DNA of 64,000 nt. Origin: Bradyrhizobium sp. CSA207 (GTDB lineage: Bacteria; Pseudomonadota; Alphaproteobacteria; Rhizobiales; Xanthobacteraceae). Each line of letters opens with the position of its first letter. The first letter of the stretch is position 1. Made by a program: the position numbers and the translations under genes. Shown here in pieces: positions 47,909 through 55,779 of the stretch. Below the pieces are notes generated by a model. That model had not been told where the DNA came from, searched no databases, and was given only the letters and a program-made list of their open reading frames with translations. The DNA lies in NCBI RefSeq assembly GCF_029051685.1, contig NZ_JAACFT010000015.1, forward strand, positions 1 to 64,000, given 5' to 3'.

Positions 47909-48226
47909 ATGGTCTCCCGCGCGCGCCTGAAATCGATCCTGACCGGTCTCGCCCTCTACGCGATGGCGACTGCGATCGTCGGCTATTTCGGCGTCAACGC
48001 CTATACCGGCAAATACGGCCTGAATGCGCGCCAGGAACTCGACCAGGAGATCATTGCCCTGACGAGCGAACTCGCGCAGCTCAAGCGCGAGCGCGCCAGG
48101 AGCGAGCAGCGCGTATCGCTGCTGCGCTCGGAGAAGATCGATCCCGACATGCTGGACGAGCGGGCCCGTTTTCAGCTCGACTATGCCAATCCGCATGATC
48201 TCGTTCGGATGAGCGGCCGGAACTAG
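47909..48226 (+). CDS. ftsB: FtsB/DivIC-like septum formation initiator protein
   Basis: 105 residues: a short cytoplasmic start (MVSRARLKSILTG), a single helix (LALYAMATAIVGYFGVNAYT), and a periplasmic coiled coil (LDQEIIALTSELAQLKRERA). A conserved C-terminal LDERARFQLDYANPHDLV follows. These traits define the divisome scaffold FtsB, which binds FtsL and FtsQ. ATG 47909 gives the normal N-terminus. In related genomes it directly precedes pdhA; here a block of about 4.3 kb separates them. Confidence 0.9.
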   Translation: MVSRARLKSILTGLALYAMATAIVGYFGVNAYTGKYGLNARQELDQEIIALTSELAQLKRERARSEQRVSLLRSEKIDPDMLDERARFQLDYANPHDLVRMSGRN

Positions 48227-48266
48227 GGCGTGCGCTCCTGATGGCGGTCTTCGGCAGCAAGCTGCC

Positions 48267-49082
48267 TCATTGCTCCTTCTGCGCCTTCAACGAGAACGAT
48301 AACGGAAATCGGGGATGTCCGTCCGGAAGGCGCCAGCGCCCATCGGACGAGGGCACCATGATGCGCAAACCTTGCCAGGGCAGCACTTCATGTTCATGGA
48401 ACATCTTGATTGCAAGGCCGGCACCAATCAAGGCCTCCATGATCGCTGACAGCGAGTGCATCCATTCGCGCGTCGATTGATTGATCATCACGGTTTGATC
48501 GCCGGTATAGGTCGTCTCGTTCGTGAATTCGAGCGGACGATCGACGGGCGTTTGGAAATCGTGGGTTGGCTCGAGCTTGCCGTCTCGTTCCTCCATGATC
48601 GCGAAGCTCGGGTGGGCGTCTGCGAAATAGAGTTCTCCACCGGGCGCAAGGACGGTCGCGATGGCATTTGCCCAAACCGTGAGGTCCGGCAGCCAGCAGA
48701 TGGTCCCCCACGTGACATAGACCAGATCGAATGGTCCGGGCGTCAACTGGGACGCTTCATCAACTCGACCTTCCACGAAGTCGGCCTTGAGCCCGGCCTC
48801 GTCTGTCAGCCGCCTCGCCGTGCGGATTGCTTCGGCGGAAAAGTCGAGACCCGTGACGATCGCACCGAGCCGCACCAAGCGAAGCGTGTCGGTCCCGATG
48901 TGGCATTGTAAATGAAGCACCCTCTTGTGCGAAATGTCCCCGAGCTCGGCAGCTTCGATAGCACGCAGCCCTTCCTCGTTGGATCGGACGCGATCAAGCG
49001 CGTAGAACCCTGTGATATCGCGGGCATGAATTGTCGCGCGTTCATCCCAGTTGCGACGATTTATCTCGATCGGGTCAGTCAT
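48267..49082 (-). CDS. Class I SAM-dependent methyltransferase
   Basis: A 271-residue methyltransferase (MTDPIEINRRNWDERATIHA). The AdoMet motif region is RVLHLQCHIGTDTLRLVRLG, with the acidic residue in VTGLDFSAEAIRTAR, then FDLVYVTWGTICWLPDL. It resembles the type that follows 'xNRxxWDExAxxH' starts, whose members methylate small molecules; no substrate is assigned. It lies opposite to the ftsB and pdh genes and begins the accessory block. Its codon use is less GC-extreme than its neighbours (for example GAT/GTT-rich 5' part), mildly suggesting an acquired gene. Confidence 0.85.
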   Translation of the reverse strand: MTDPIEINRRNWDERATIHARDITGFYALDRVRSNEEGLRAIEAAELGDISHKRVLHLQCHIGTDTLRLVRLGAIVTGLDFSAEAIRTARRLTDEAGLKADFVEGRVDEASQLTPGPFDLVYVTWGTICWLPDLTVWANAIATVLAPGGELYFADAHPSFAIMEERDGKLEPTHDFQTPVDRPLEFTNETTYTGDQTVMINQSTREWMHSLSAIMEALIGAGLAIKMFHEHEVLPWQGLRIMVPSSDGRWRLPDGHPRFPLSFSLKAQKEQ

Positions 49083-49475
49083 GAACGGTTTCTCGATTTG
49101 CGCTGCCGAACCATTCCAAAGATGCAACCTTCCAAGACAACTTTCAACTTCCGGATATGGTCCAACTCGGGCGCTTGGAGATCGCGAACTGACCATTGTA
49201 GCCGTAGATCGCCTACCCACAGGATAGGTGACGCGTCGGCTGCGCTCTATTCTGTTTTTCGACCCCTGCGTGAAACGCGCATTCCCGCTTTCGCGATGAC
49301 GCATTGCCATTCGGTTCCTGAGCTCATGCCGAAGGTCGTAGGTGGGGGGAAGGAGTTGTGTCTTGACGGCGACGACGTCCCCGGTTCATGCCTTCTCCGC
49401 GCTGCACGCCAGGTTTGACGCAGATCAATCAGGCAGCGTCGGCACGCTCTAGATTGCCACCCGGAGGAAACAGTG
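49083..49475. other. Intergenic stretch (393 bases) between divergent genes
   Basis: No credible gene. It lies between the leftward methyltransferase and rightward regulator genes and must hold both promoters. The sequence is lower in GC than its surroundings near 49100-49260. No clear promoter or operator could be identified. Confidence 0.4.
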
Positions 49476-50438
49476 ATGAATGGGCAAGCCCCCCGGCATC
49501 ACGCGGCCCGCGTCGAGGCTGCCATCGCGTCAGGCCAGGCGGCTCGCTCCGCGCTCGTGGCCTCGTGGCGCCGTTCCTCCCGCCTGCATCATCTCGATCC
49601 CGGCGGCCGTCACTCGCCGATGCGGTTGAGCGAAGCCGAGTTGCGAGCCGCGCGCGAGCGCGTCGCGCCGCTGCTGGCTGCCGCGCGGGGTGCAATGGAT
49701 CGGCTCTACCAGGCGGTCGGCGCCGCCGGCTGCTGCGTGCTGCTTGCCGATGGCGACGGCGTGCCCGTCGATCGCCGCGGCACCCCGGCTGACGATGCCA
49801 CTTTCGAGTCATGGGGCCTGTGGACCGGTGCACTTTGGAGCGAGGAGCACGAGGGGACCAACGGCATCGGCACCTGCGTCGTCGAGCAGCGTCCGCTGAC
49901 GATCGACCGCGATCAGCACTTCTTCACCCGCAACACGTTGCTGAGCTGCACCGCAGTTCCGATCTATGACCATGACGGAAGATTCGCAGGCGTGCTCGAC
50001 GTCTCCTCCTGCCGCGCCGACCGCACCGACGCGTTTGCCAATCTGATCGCGCTCGCGGCGGGTGAGGCGGCCAAGCGGATCGAGGCCGATCTGTTTCGCA
50101 AGGCGTTCCCCCATGCCCGCATCGTGTTGACGCAGGCCTCGGATGGCCAGTGCGGCGGTCTGGTCGCAGTCGATGCGGATGATCTCGTAATCGGCGCGAC
50201 AAGGTCCGCCCGGGCGGGACTTGGGATTACGCCCGGCCGCCCGTTGCAGCCGGTGCCCGCGGCCGATCTGCTCGGCGGCGATACCGCGCACGACCACCTC
50301 GCCAGCGGTCAGCGCGCGGTGCTGCAGCGGGCGCTGCTCCGCGCGGGCGGCAATGTTTCGGCGGCCGCCAAGGTCCTCGGCGTCAGCCGTGCAACCCTGC
50401 ACAGGAAGCTCAACCGGTTCGGCCTGAACGCGCATTGA
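49476..50438 (+). CDS. GAF-domain/Fis-type HTH transcriptional regulator (AcoR-like without AAA+ domain)
   Basis: 320 residues. The N-terminal segment carries the AcoR-type SWRRSSRLHHLDPGG motif, then a GAF domain (about 75-205, with EEHEGTNGIGTCVVEQRPLT and SCTAVPIYDHDGRFAGVLDV). There is a linker and a C-terminal Fis-type helix-turn-helix (ALLRAGGNVSAAAKVLGVSR). The central sigma-54-interacting AAA+ domain of true AcoR is missing, so it probably works at ordinary promoters. GGAGGAAA precedes ATG 49476. The aldehyde dehydrogenase gene 300 bases downstream is its likely target; relatives sense alcohols, acetoin or aldehydes. Confidence 0.88.
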   Translation: MNGQAPRHHAARVEAAIASGQAARSALVASWRRSSRLHHLDPGGRHSPMRLSEAELRAARERVAPLLAAARGAMDRLYQAVGAAGCCVLLADGDGVPVDRRGTPADDATFESWGLWTGALWSEEHEGTNGIGTCVVEQRPLTIDRDQHFFTRNTLLSCTAVPIYDHDGRFAGVLDVSSCRADRTDAFANLIALAAGEAAKRIEADLFRKAFPHARIVLTQASDGQCGGLVAVDADDLVIGATRSARAGLGITPGRPLQPVPAADLLGGDTAHDHLASGQRAVLQRALLRAGGNVSAAAKVLGVSRATLHRKLNRFGLNAH

Positions 50439-50471
50439 GCTTTCGATATTTCGCCAGTGTCCGCTGTCTGA

Positions 50472-50578
50472 CCCTCATGGTGAGGAGGCCGCGTAGCGGC
50501 CGTCTCGAACCATAAGGCCCGACTGTCACCGCGTCCATCCTTCGAGACGCGCGCAAGGGCGCGCTCCTCGGGATGAGG
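50472..50578. repeat. Compound intergenic palindrome before the aldehyde dehydrogenase gene
   Basis: The arms CCTCATGGTGAGGAG and CTCCTCGGGATGAGG pair imperfectly, GTCTCGAACCAT pairs with ATCCTTCGAGAC, and each half carries its own small hairpin (GCCGCGTAGCGGC; GCGCGCAAGGGCGCGC). A typical Bradyrhizobium intergenic element. It separates the regulator from the target promoter. Confidence 0.75.
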
Positions 50579-50601
50579 TCGGAATGTGGGGGAGCAGCTT
50601 C

Positions 50602-50625
50602 ACCTGTCGCAGAACTGCGACAGGT
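50602..50625. promoter_or_regulatory. Palindromic operator upstream of aldehyde dehydrogenase
   Basis: A perfect inverted repeat, ACCTGTCGCAG-AA-CTGCGACAGGT, centred about 125 bases before the ATG. Its TGT...ACA ends resemble binding sites of AcoR-type Fis-HTH activators. The likely binder is the GAF/Fis regulator encoded just upstream. The palindrome is seen; the binding is inferred. Confidence 0.68.
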
Positions 50626-50738
50626 CGGCTCAACCTTCGCTCCCGCCCGGGCTGACAGAACATCACTCCCGCGACATCGTCGGCGCAAGTCGTGAGCACA
50701 CGACGAATTGCGCAAACAGCAAACATCGGGAGTGATCA

Positions 50739-52256
50739 ATGAACAAGGTGGAATTCCTCGGCGTCACCAAGAATCCCTTCGCCGCACGCTACGACAATTT
50801 CATCGGCGGCAAGTTCGTCGCGCCGGTCTCGGGACGGTATTTCGACAATGCTTCGCCGGTGAATGGCCAGATCGTCTGCAAGATCGCGCGCTCCGACCAC
50901 CAGGACGTCGAAGCCGCGCTCGACGCCGCGCACGCCGCCAAGGACGCCTGGGGCCGCACCAGCGCGGCCGAACGCGCCGCAATCCTGAATAAGATCGCCG
51001 ACCGCATGGAAGAAAGTCTCGATCGCCTCGCCATCGCCGAGACCTGGGACAACGGCAAGCCGATTCGCGAGACCCGCGCCGCCGATCTGCCGCTCGCGAT
51101 CGACCACTTCCGCTATTTTGCCGGCGCCATCCGGGCCCAGGAAGGCTCGCTCGGCGAGATCGATCATGACACCGTCGCCTATCATTTCCATGAGCCGCTC
51201 GGCGTGGTCGGCCAGATCATCCCCTGGAACTTCCCGTTGCTGATGGCTTGCTGGAAGCTCGCGCCCGCGCTGGCCGCCGGCAATTGCGTGGTGCTCAAGC
51301 CCGCTGAGCAGACCCCGGCCTCGATCCTGGTCTGGGCAGAGATTGTCGGCGACTTGCTGCCTGCGGGTGTGCTCAACATCGTCAACGGCTTTGGCCTCGA
51401 AGCCGGCAAGCCGCTCGCTTCCAGCCCGCGCATTGCGAAAGTCGCCTTCACCGGCGAGACCTCGACGGGCCGGCTGATCATGCAATATGCTGCACAAAAC
51501 CTGATCCCGGTCACGCTGGAGCTCGGCGGCAAATCGCCGAACATCTTCTTCAACGACGTCACCGCCGAGGACGACGATTTCTTCGACAAGGCGATCGAAG
51601 GTTTCGTCATGTTCGCGCTGAACCAGGGCGAGGTCTGCACCTGTCCGAGCCGGGCGCTGGTCCATGCGGATATCTATGATCGCTTTATGGAGCGGGCGCT
51701 CAAGCGCGTCGCCGCAATCAAGCAGGGCGACCCGCGCGACGCCGCGACCATGATCGGTGCGCAGGCCTCCAGCGAGCAACTGGAGAAGATTCTCTCTTAC
51801 ATCGACATCGGCAAGCAGGAGGGCGCGAAGGTGCTGGCCGGCGGCGGACGTGCCAACCTGACCGGCGATCTTGCCGGCGGTTTCTACGTTCAGCCGACGG
51901 TGTTCGAGGGCCACAACAAGATGCGAATCTTCCAGGAAGAGATCTTCGGCCCTGTCGTTTCCGTCACGACCTTCAAGACCGAGGACGAGGCGCTCGCGAT
52001 CGCCAACGACACGCTCTACGGCTTGGGGGCCGGCGTCTGGAGCCGCGATGCCAACCGTTGCTACCGCTTCGGCCGGGCGATCCAGGCCGGTCGGGTCTGG
52101 ACCAATTGCTACCATGCCTATCCGGCGCACGCGGCGTTCGGCGGCTACAAGCAGTCGGGCGTCGGCCGCGAGACCCACAAGATGATGCTCGATCACTACC
52201 AGCAGACCAAGAACCTCCTGGTCAGCTACAGTCCGAAGAAGCTCGGCTTCTTCTGA
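50739..52256 (+). CDS. NAD-dependent aldehyde dehydrogenase (AcoD/ExaC-like)
   Basis: 505 residues, length of the acetaldehyde/chloroacetaldehyde dehydrogenase group. Signatures are NFIGGKFVAPVSGRYFDNAS, IIPWNFPLLMACWKLAPALA, FTGETSTGRLIMQ, the catalytic-glutamate motif LELGGKSPNIFF and the catalytic cysteine in NQGEVCTCPSRALVH. The C-terminus matches the group: AHAAFGGYKQSGVGRETHKM. It would oxidise acetaldehyde or similar aldehydes to acids. A palindromic operator and an AcoR-like regulator gene precede it, and a hairpin follows. It lies inside the accessory block between ftsB and pdhA. Confidence 0.94.
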   Translation: MNKVEFLGVTKNPFAARYDNFIGGKFVAPVSGRYFDNASPVNGQIVCKIARSDHQDVEAALDAAHAAKDAWGRTSAAERAAILNKIADRMEESLDRLAIAETWDNGKPIRETRAADLPLAIDHFRYFAGAIRAQEGSLGEIDHDTVAYHFHEPLGVVGQIIPWNFPLLMACWKLAPALAAGNCVVLKPAEQTPASILVWAEIVGDLLPAGVLNIVNGFGLEAGKPLASSPRIAKVAFTGETSTGRLIMQYAAQNLIPVTLELGGKSPNIFFNDVTAEDDDFFDKAIEGFVMFALNQGEVCTCPSRALVHADIYDRFMERALKRVAAIKQGDPRDAATMIGAQASSEQLEKILSYIDIGKQEGAKVLAGGGRANLTGDLAGGFYVQPTVFEGHNKMRIFQEEIFGPVVSVTTFKTEDEALAIANDTLYGLGAGVWSRDANRCYRFGRAIQAGRVWTNCYHAYPAHAAFGGYKQSGVGRETHKMMLDHYQQTKNLLVSYSPKKLGFF

Positions 52257-52266
52257 TCCCGAAAGG

Positions 52267-52297
52267 AGCGGGCGGCGTCGTTTTGGCGCCGCTCGCT
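52267..52297 (+). terminator. Hairpin terminator after the aldehyde dehydrogenase gene
   Basis: Arms AGCGGGCGGCG and CGCCGCTCGCT pair with one mismatch around a T-containing loop, 11 bases past the stop. No long T-run follows. Confidence 0.55.
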
Positions 52298-52512
52298 GCG
52301 GCAAACGGGCGCTGACGGGCGCCGCGCTTCCAGGCGCGGCCCCGTGAATCGTCTGTGATTAAATTTGTTGCCGCATCGGCGCCAAAGTTTTTCCAATATT
52401 TCGATCGCGTTGCAGTGCGGCATAATGAAAGTCATATCATTCCGCCCCGGTGCTTTCGCGCGCGTTTGAACTGGGTTAGAGAGGGCTTAGTTTTCTCTGA
52501 CCCGGAATTCCT

Positions 52513-53535
52513 ATGGCCGCACCTAAGAAAGCCGCCGCAAGCACCCCACAGGACAAGACCAACGGCGGTTCGCCCCCGGAATTCACAAGGGAGCAGGAGC
52601 TCAAGGCGCTCCGCGACATGCTTCTGATCCGGCGATTCGAGGAAAAGGCCGGCCAGCTTTACGGCATGGGCGCGATCGGCGGCTTCTGCCACCTCTATAT
52701 CGGCCAGGAGGCCGTGGTGGTCGGCATGCAGATGGCCCTGAAGCTGGGCGATCAGGTCATCACCGGCTATCGCGATCACGGCCACATGCTCGCCACCGGC
52801 ATGGAGGCCAACGGCGTCATGGCCGAGCTCACCGGCCGCCGCGGCGGTTATTCCAAGGGCAAGGGCGGCTCCATGCACATGTTCAGCAAGGAGAAGCACT
52901 TTTATGGCGGCCATGGCATCGTCGGCGCGCAGGTTTCGCTCGGCACCGGGCTTGCGTTCGCTAATCACTATCGTAGTAACGACAATGTCAGCGTCACCTA
53001 TTTCGGCGACGGCGCGGCCAACCAGGGCCAGGTCTATGAGAGTTTCAACATGGCCGAGCTGTGGAAGCTCCCGGTGATCTACGTCATCGAGAACAACCGC
53101 TACGCCATGGGCACTTCGGTCTCGCGCGCCTCGGCCCAGCAGGATTTCTCCAAGCGCGGCGCCTCCTTCAACATTCCTGGCAGGCAGGTCGACGGCATGG
53201 ACGTCCGCGCCGTGAAGGCCGCCGGCGACGAGGCGGCGGCCTGGTGCCGTGCCGGCAAGGGTCCCTACATCCTGGAGATGCAGACCTACCGCTATCGCGG
53301 CCACTCGATGTCCGATCCCGCAAAGTACAGAACGCGGGAGGAGGTCGAAAAAGTCCGTCACGACCAGGACCCGATCGAGCAGGTGCGCAACCGCCTCTTG
53401 GCCGCCAAGGTCAGCGAACAGGATCTGAAGGCGATCGACGCCGAGGTCCGTGACATCGTCAACGCGTCCGCAGACTTTGCCCAGCATGATCCCGAGCCGG
53501 ATGCCGCCGAGCTCTGGACCGACATTTACCGCTGA
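52513..53535 (+). CDS. pdhA: Pyruvate dehydrogenase E1 component, alpha subunit
   Basis: With PdhB it decarboxylates pyruvate using thiamine diphosphate and passes the acetyl group to lipoate. 340 residues. The ThDP motif is YFGDGAANQGQVYESFNMAE, and the regulatory loop YRYRGHSMSDPAKYR is conserved, although bacterial forms are not kinase-controlled. An Ala/Lys/Pro-rich N-terminal segment is normal for alphaproteobacteria. pdhB starts 29 bases after its stop. Confidence 0.98.
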   Translation: MAAPKKAAASTPQDKTNGGSPPEFTREQELKALRDMLLIRRFEEKAGQLYGMGAIGGFCHLYIGQEAVVVGMQMALKLGDQVITGYRDHGHMLATGMEANGVMAELTGRRGGYSKGKGGSMHMFSKEKHFYGGHGIVGAQVSLGTGLAFANHYRSNDNVSVTYFGDGAANQGQVYESFNMAELWKLPVIYVIENNRYAMGTSVSRASAQQDFSKRGASFNIPGRQVDGMDVRAVKAAGDEAAAWCRAGKGPYILEMQTYRYRGHSMSDPAKYRTREEVEKVRHDQDPIEQVRNRLLAAKVSEQDLKAIDAEVRDIVNASADFAQHDPEPDAAELWTDIYR

Positions 53536-53564
53536 ACGCGCGCAAGCTTTCTTTTGGAGTCGAT

Positions 53565-54956
53565 ATGCCAATTCAAGTGCTGATGCCCGCGTTGTCACCC
53601 ACGATGGAAAAGGGCAACCTCGCCAAGTGGCTAAAAAAAGAGGGTGAGACCATCAAGTCAGGCGATGTCATCGCCGAGATCGAGACCGATAAGGCCACCA
53701 TGGAGGTCGAGGCGACCGACGAAGGCACACTCGGCAAGATCCTGATCCCCGAGGGCACCGCCGACGTCGCCGTGAACACGCCGATTGCGACCATTCTCGC
53801 CGATGGCGAAAGTGCCGCCGATCTCGCCAAGGCGCCCGCGCCGGCGAAGCAGGAGAAGGCCGCCGAGTCTGCTCCGCCTGCCGCTGCAAAGGCCGAAGCG
53901 CCACAGCCCAAAGCCGCGCCGTCCGGACCGCAGACGGTCACTGAACCCGATCCGGAAGTGCCCGAAGGCACCGAGATGGTGACGCAGACCATCCGCGAAG
54001 CCTTGCGCGATGCCATGGCCGAAGAGATGCGCCGTGACGCCGACGTCTTCGTCATGGGCGAGGAGGTCGCGGAATATCAGGGCGCCTACAAGGTGACCCA
54101 GGGTCTCCTGCAGGAATTCGGCGCCAAGCGTGTCATCGACACCCCGATCACCGAGCACGGCTTTGCCGGCATCGGTGTCGGCGCCGCGATGACCGGGCTG
54201 AAGCCGGTTGTCGAGTTCATGACCTTCAACTTCGCCATGCAGGCGATCGACCAGATCATCAACTCCGCGGCCAAGACGCTCTACATGTCCGGCGGACAGA
54301 TGGGCTGCTCGATCGTGTTCCGTGGGCCGAACGGCGCCGCCGCGCGTGTCGCCGCCCAGCACAGCCAGGACTATTCGTCCTGGTATTCGAACGTCCCGGG
54401 TCTCAAGGTGGTCGCGCCGTTTTCGGCCGCGGACTACAAGGGCCTGCTCAAGGCCGCGATCCGCGATCCCAATCCGGTGATCTTCCTCGAAAACGAGATG
54501 CTCTACGGCCACACCGGCGAGGTGCCGAAGCTCGACGACTTCGTGATCCCGATCGGCAAGGCGCGCATCGTGCGCTCCGGCAGCCACGTCACGATCATCT
54601 CCTGGTCGAACGGCATGACCTATGCGCTGAAGGCTGCCGACGAGCTCGCCAAGGACGGCATCGAGGCCGAGGTGATCGACCTGCGCACGCTGCGTCCGAT
54701 GGACACCGAGACCATCGTCAACTCCGTCAAGAAAACGGGTCGCGCGGTCACGGTGGAAGAGGGCTGGGCGCAGAGCGGCGTCGGCGCCGAGATCGCTGCG
54801 CGAATCATGGAAAACGCCTTCGACTATCTGGACGCGCCGGTCGCGCGTGTCTCCGGCAAGGACGTGCCGATGCCCTATGCGGCGAACCTGGAGAAGCTCG
54901 CGCTGCCCTCGGCGGCCGAAGTGGTCGCGGCCGCCAAAGCCGTCTGCTACAGGTAG
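53565..54956 (+). CDS. pdhB: Pyruvate dehydrogenase E1 component, beta subunit with N-terminal lipoyl domain
   Basis: 463 residues. Residues 1-80 form a lipoyl domain with the lipoylated lysine in EIETDKATMEVEATDEG, then an Ala/Pro-rich swinging linker (about 85-135). The transketolase-like E1 beta body follows (EALRDAMAEEMRRDADVFVM; RGPNGAAARVAAQHSQDYSS). A lipoyl domain on E1 beta is a known peculiarity of rhizobial complexes. The first 60 codons are nearly the same as those of pdhC, showing shared ancestry of the domain. Confidence 0.98.
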   Translation: MPIQVLMPALSPTMEKGNLAKWLKKEGETIKSGDVIAEIETDKATMEVEATDEGTLGKILIPEGTADVAVNTPIATILADGESAADLAKAPAPAKQEKAAESAPPAAAKAEAPQPKAAPSGPQTVTEPDPEVPEGTEMVTQTIREALRDAMAEEMRRDADVFVMGEEVAEYQGAYKVTQGLLQEFGAKRVIDTPITEHGFAGIGVGAAMTGLKPVVEFMTFNFAMQAIDQIINSAAKTLYMSGGQMGCSIVFRGPNGAAARVAAQHSQDYSSWYSNVPGLKVVAPFSAADYKGLLKAAIRDPNPVIFLENEMLYGHTGEVPKLDDFVIPIGKARIVRSGSHVTIISWSNGMTYALKAADELAKDGIEAEVIDLRTLRPMDTETIVNSVKKTGRAVTVEEGWAQSGVGAEIAARIMENAFDYLDAPVARVSGKDVPMPYAANLEKLALPSAAEVVAAAKAVCYR

Positions 54957-54959
54957 GCC

Positions 54960-55262
54960 ATGGCGGGCCCGAAGGAGCAGCCACTACCGCCCGACGTCCT
55001 CACCCGCGACGATGCGGTCGAGATCCTGCGCGTGTTCGTGTTGGATGGCGGGCTGTCGATGGCGTTCCAGCGCGCCTTCGAAGAGCCCGATATGTGGGGC
55101 CTGTTGCTGGTCGATCTCGCCCGTCACGCCGCGCGCGCCTATGCGCGCGAGAGCGAATATACCGAGGAGGATGCCCTGAACCGGATCCTCGAGATGTTTC
55201 AGGCGGAGATCGAGCGGCCGACCGATACCGGCACGACGACACCGCGCGGGAAGGGGCACTGA
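54960..55262 (+). CDS. DUF5076-domain protein
   Basis: 100 residues (MAGPKEQPLPPDVLTRDDAV), acidic and helical, with the DUF5076 core AVEILRVFVLDGGLSMAFQR and DMWGLLLVDLARHAARAYAR. Its function is unknown. It starts 3 bases after the pdhB stop, so it is certainly part of the pdh transcript, and its position between E1 and E2 genes recurs in Bradyrhizobium. A role in complex assembly or regulation is conceivable but unproven. Confidence 0.88.
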   Translation: MAGPKEQPLPPDVLTRDDAVEILRVFVLDGGLSMAFQRAFEEPDMWGLLLVDLARHAARAYARESEYTEEDALNRILEMFQAEIERPTDTGTTTPRGKGH

Positions 55263-55264
55263 CC

Positions 55265-55717
55265 GTGGCGATCGAATCCTATCATTTCGATTTCATGCTG
55301 GAGGCGATCCGCGAGGCGGAGGCGTCTATCGCACAGGGCGGCCTGCCGATCGGCGCCGTGCTGACGCGCGACAACAAGATCATCGCCCGAGGCCACAACA
55401 ACCGCGTGCAGGAGAATAACGTGATCCTGCACGGTGAGATGAGCTGCCTGCGCGAGGCCGGCACCATCTCGTTCCACGACACCGTCATGTACACGACGCT
55501 GTCGCCATGCTCGATGTGCGCCGGCGCGCTCGCTTTGTTCAAGGTCTCGTTGGTGGTGATCGGAGAATCCGTTACCTTCCCGGGGTCGAAGGACATCCTC
55601 GACAAGTTCGGCATCCCCTGGATCGACCTTGCCGACGACCGCTCCATCACCATGATGAAGAATTGGCGTTCCAATCCCGCCAATGAGCGCCTGTGGCAGG
55701 GCGACATCGGCAACTAA
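55265..55717 (+). CDS. Nucleoside/cytosine deaminase-family protein
   Basis: 150 residues from GTG 55265, 2 bases after the DUF5076 stop. The zinc deaminase motifs are complete: HGE in NNVILHGEMSCLREAGTISF (His ligand and catalytic Glu) and PCSMC in TTLSPCSMCAGALALFKVSL. The C-terminal part (FPGSKDILDKFGIPWIDLAD) resembles yeast-type cytosine deaminase and related guanine or isocytosine deaminases. The exact base is not determined. It rides in the pdh operon without an obvious metabolic link. Confidence 0.9.
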   Translation: MAIESYHFDFMLEAIREAEASIAQGGLPIGAVLTRDNKIIARGHNNRVQENNVILHGEMSCLREAGTISFHDTVMYTTLSPCSMCAGALALFKVSLVVIGESVTFPGSKDILDKFGIPWIDLADDRSITMMKNWRSNPANERLWQGDIGN

Positions 55718-55779
55718 CACTGGTCTGTTCGTCTTCGCTTCGAGGACGACGTTTTTGAAAAGTTCTTCGTGAGGTCAGC

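Noticed and set aside
50689..50715. Possible sigma-54 promoter before the aldehyde dehydrogenase gene
   Set aside because: GAGCAC and TTGC are separated by 8 rather than 5 bases, and the -24 GG is absent.
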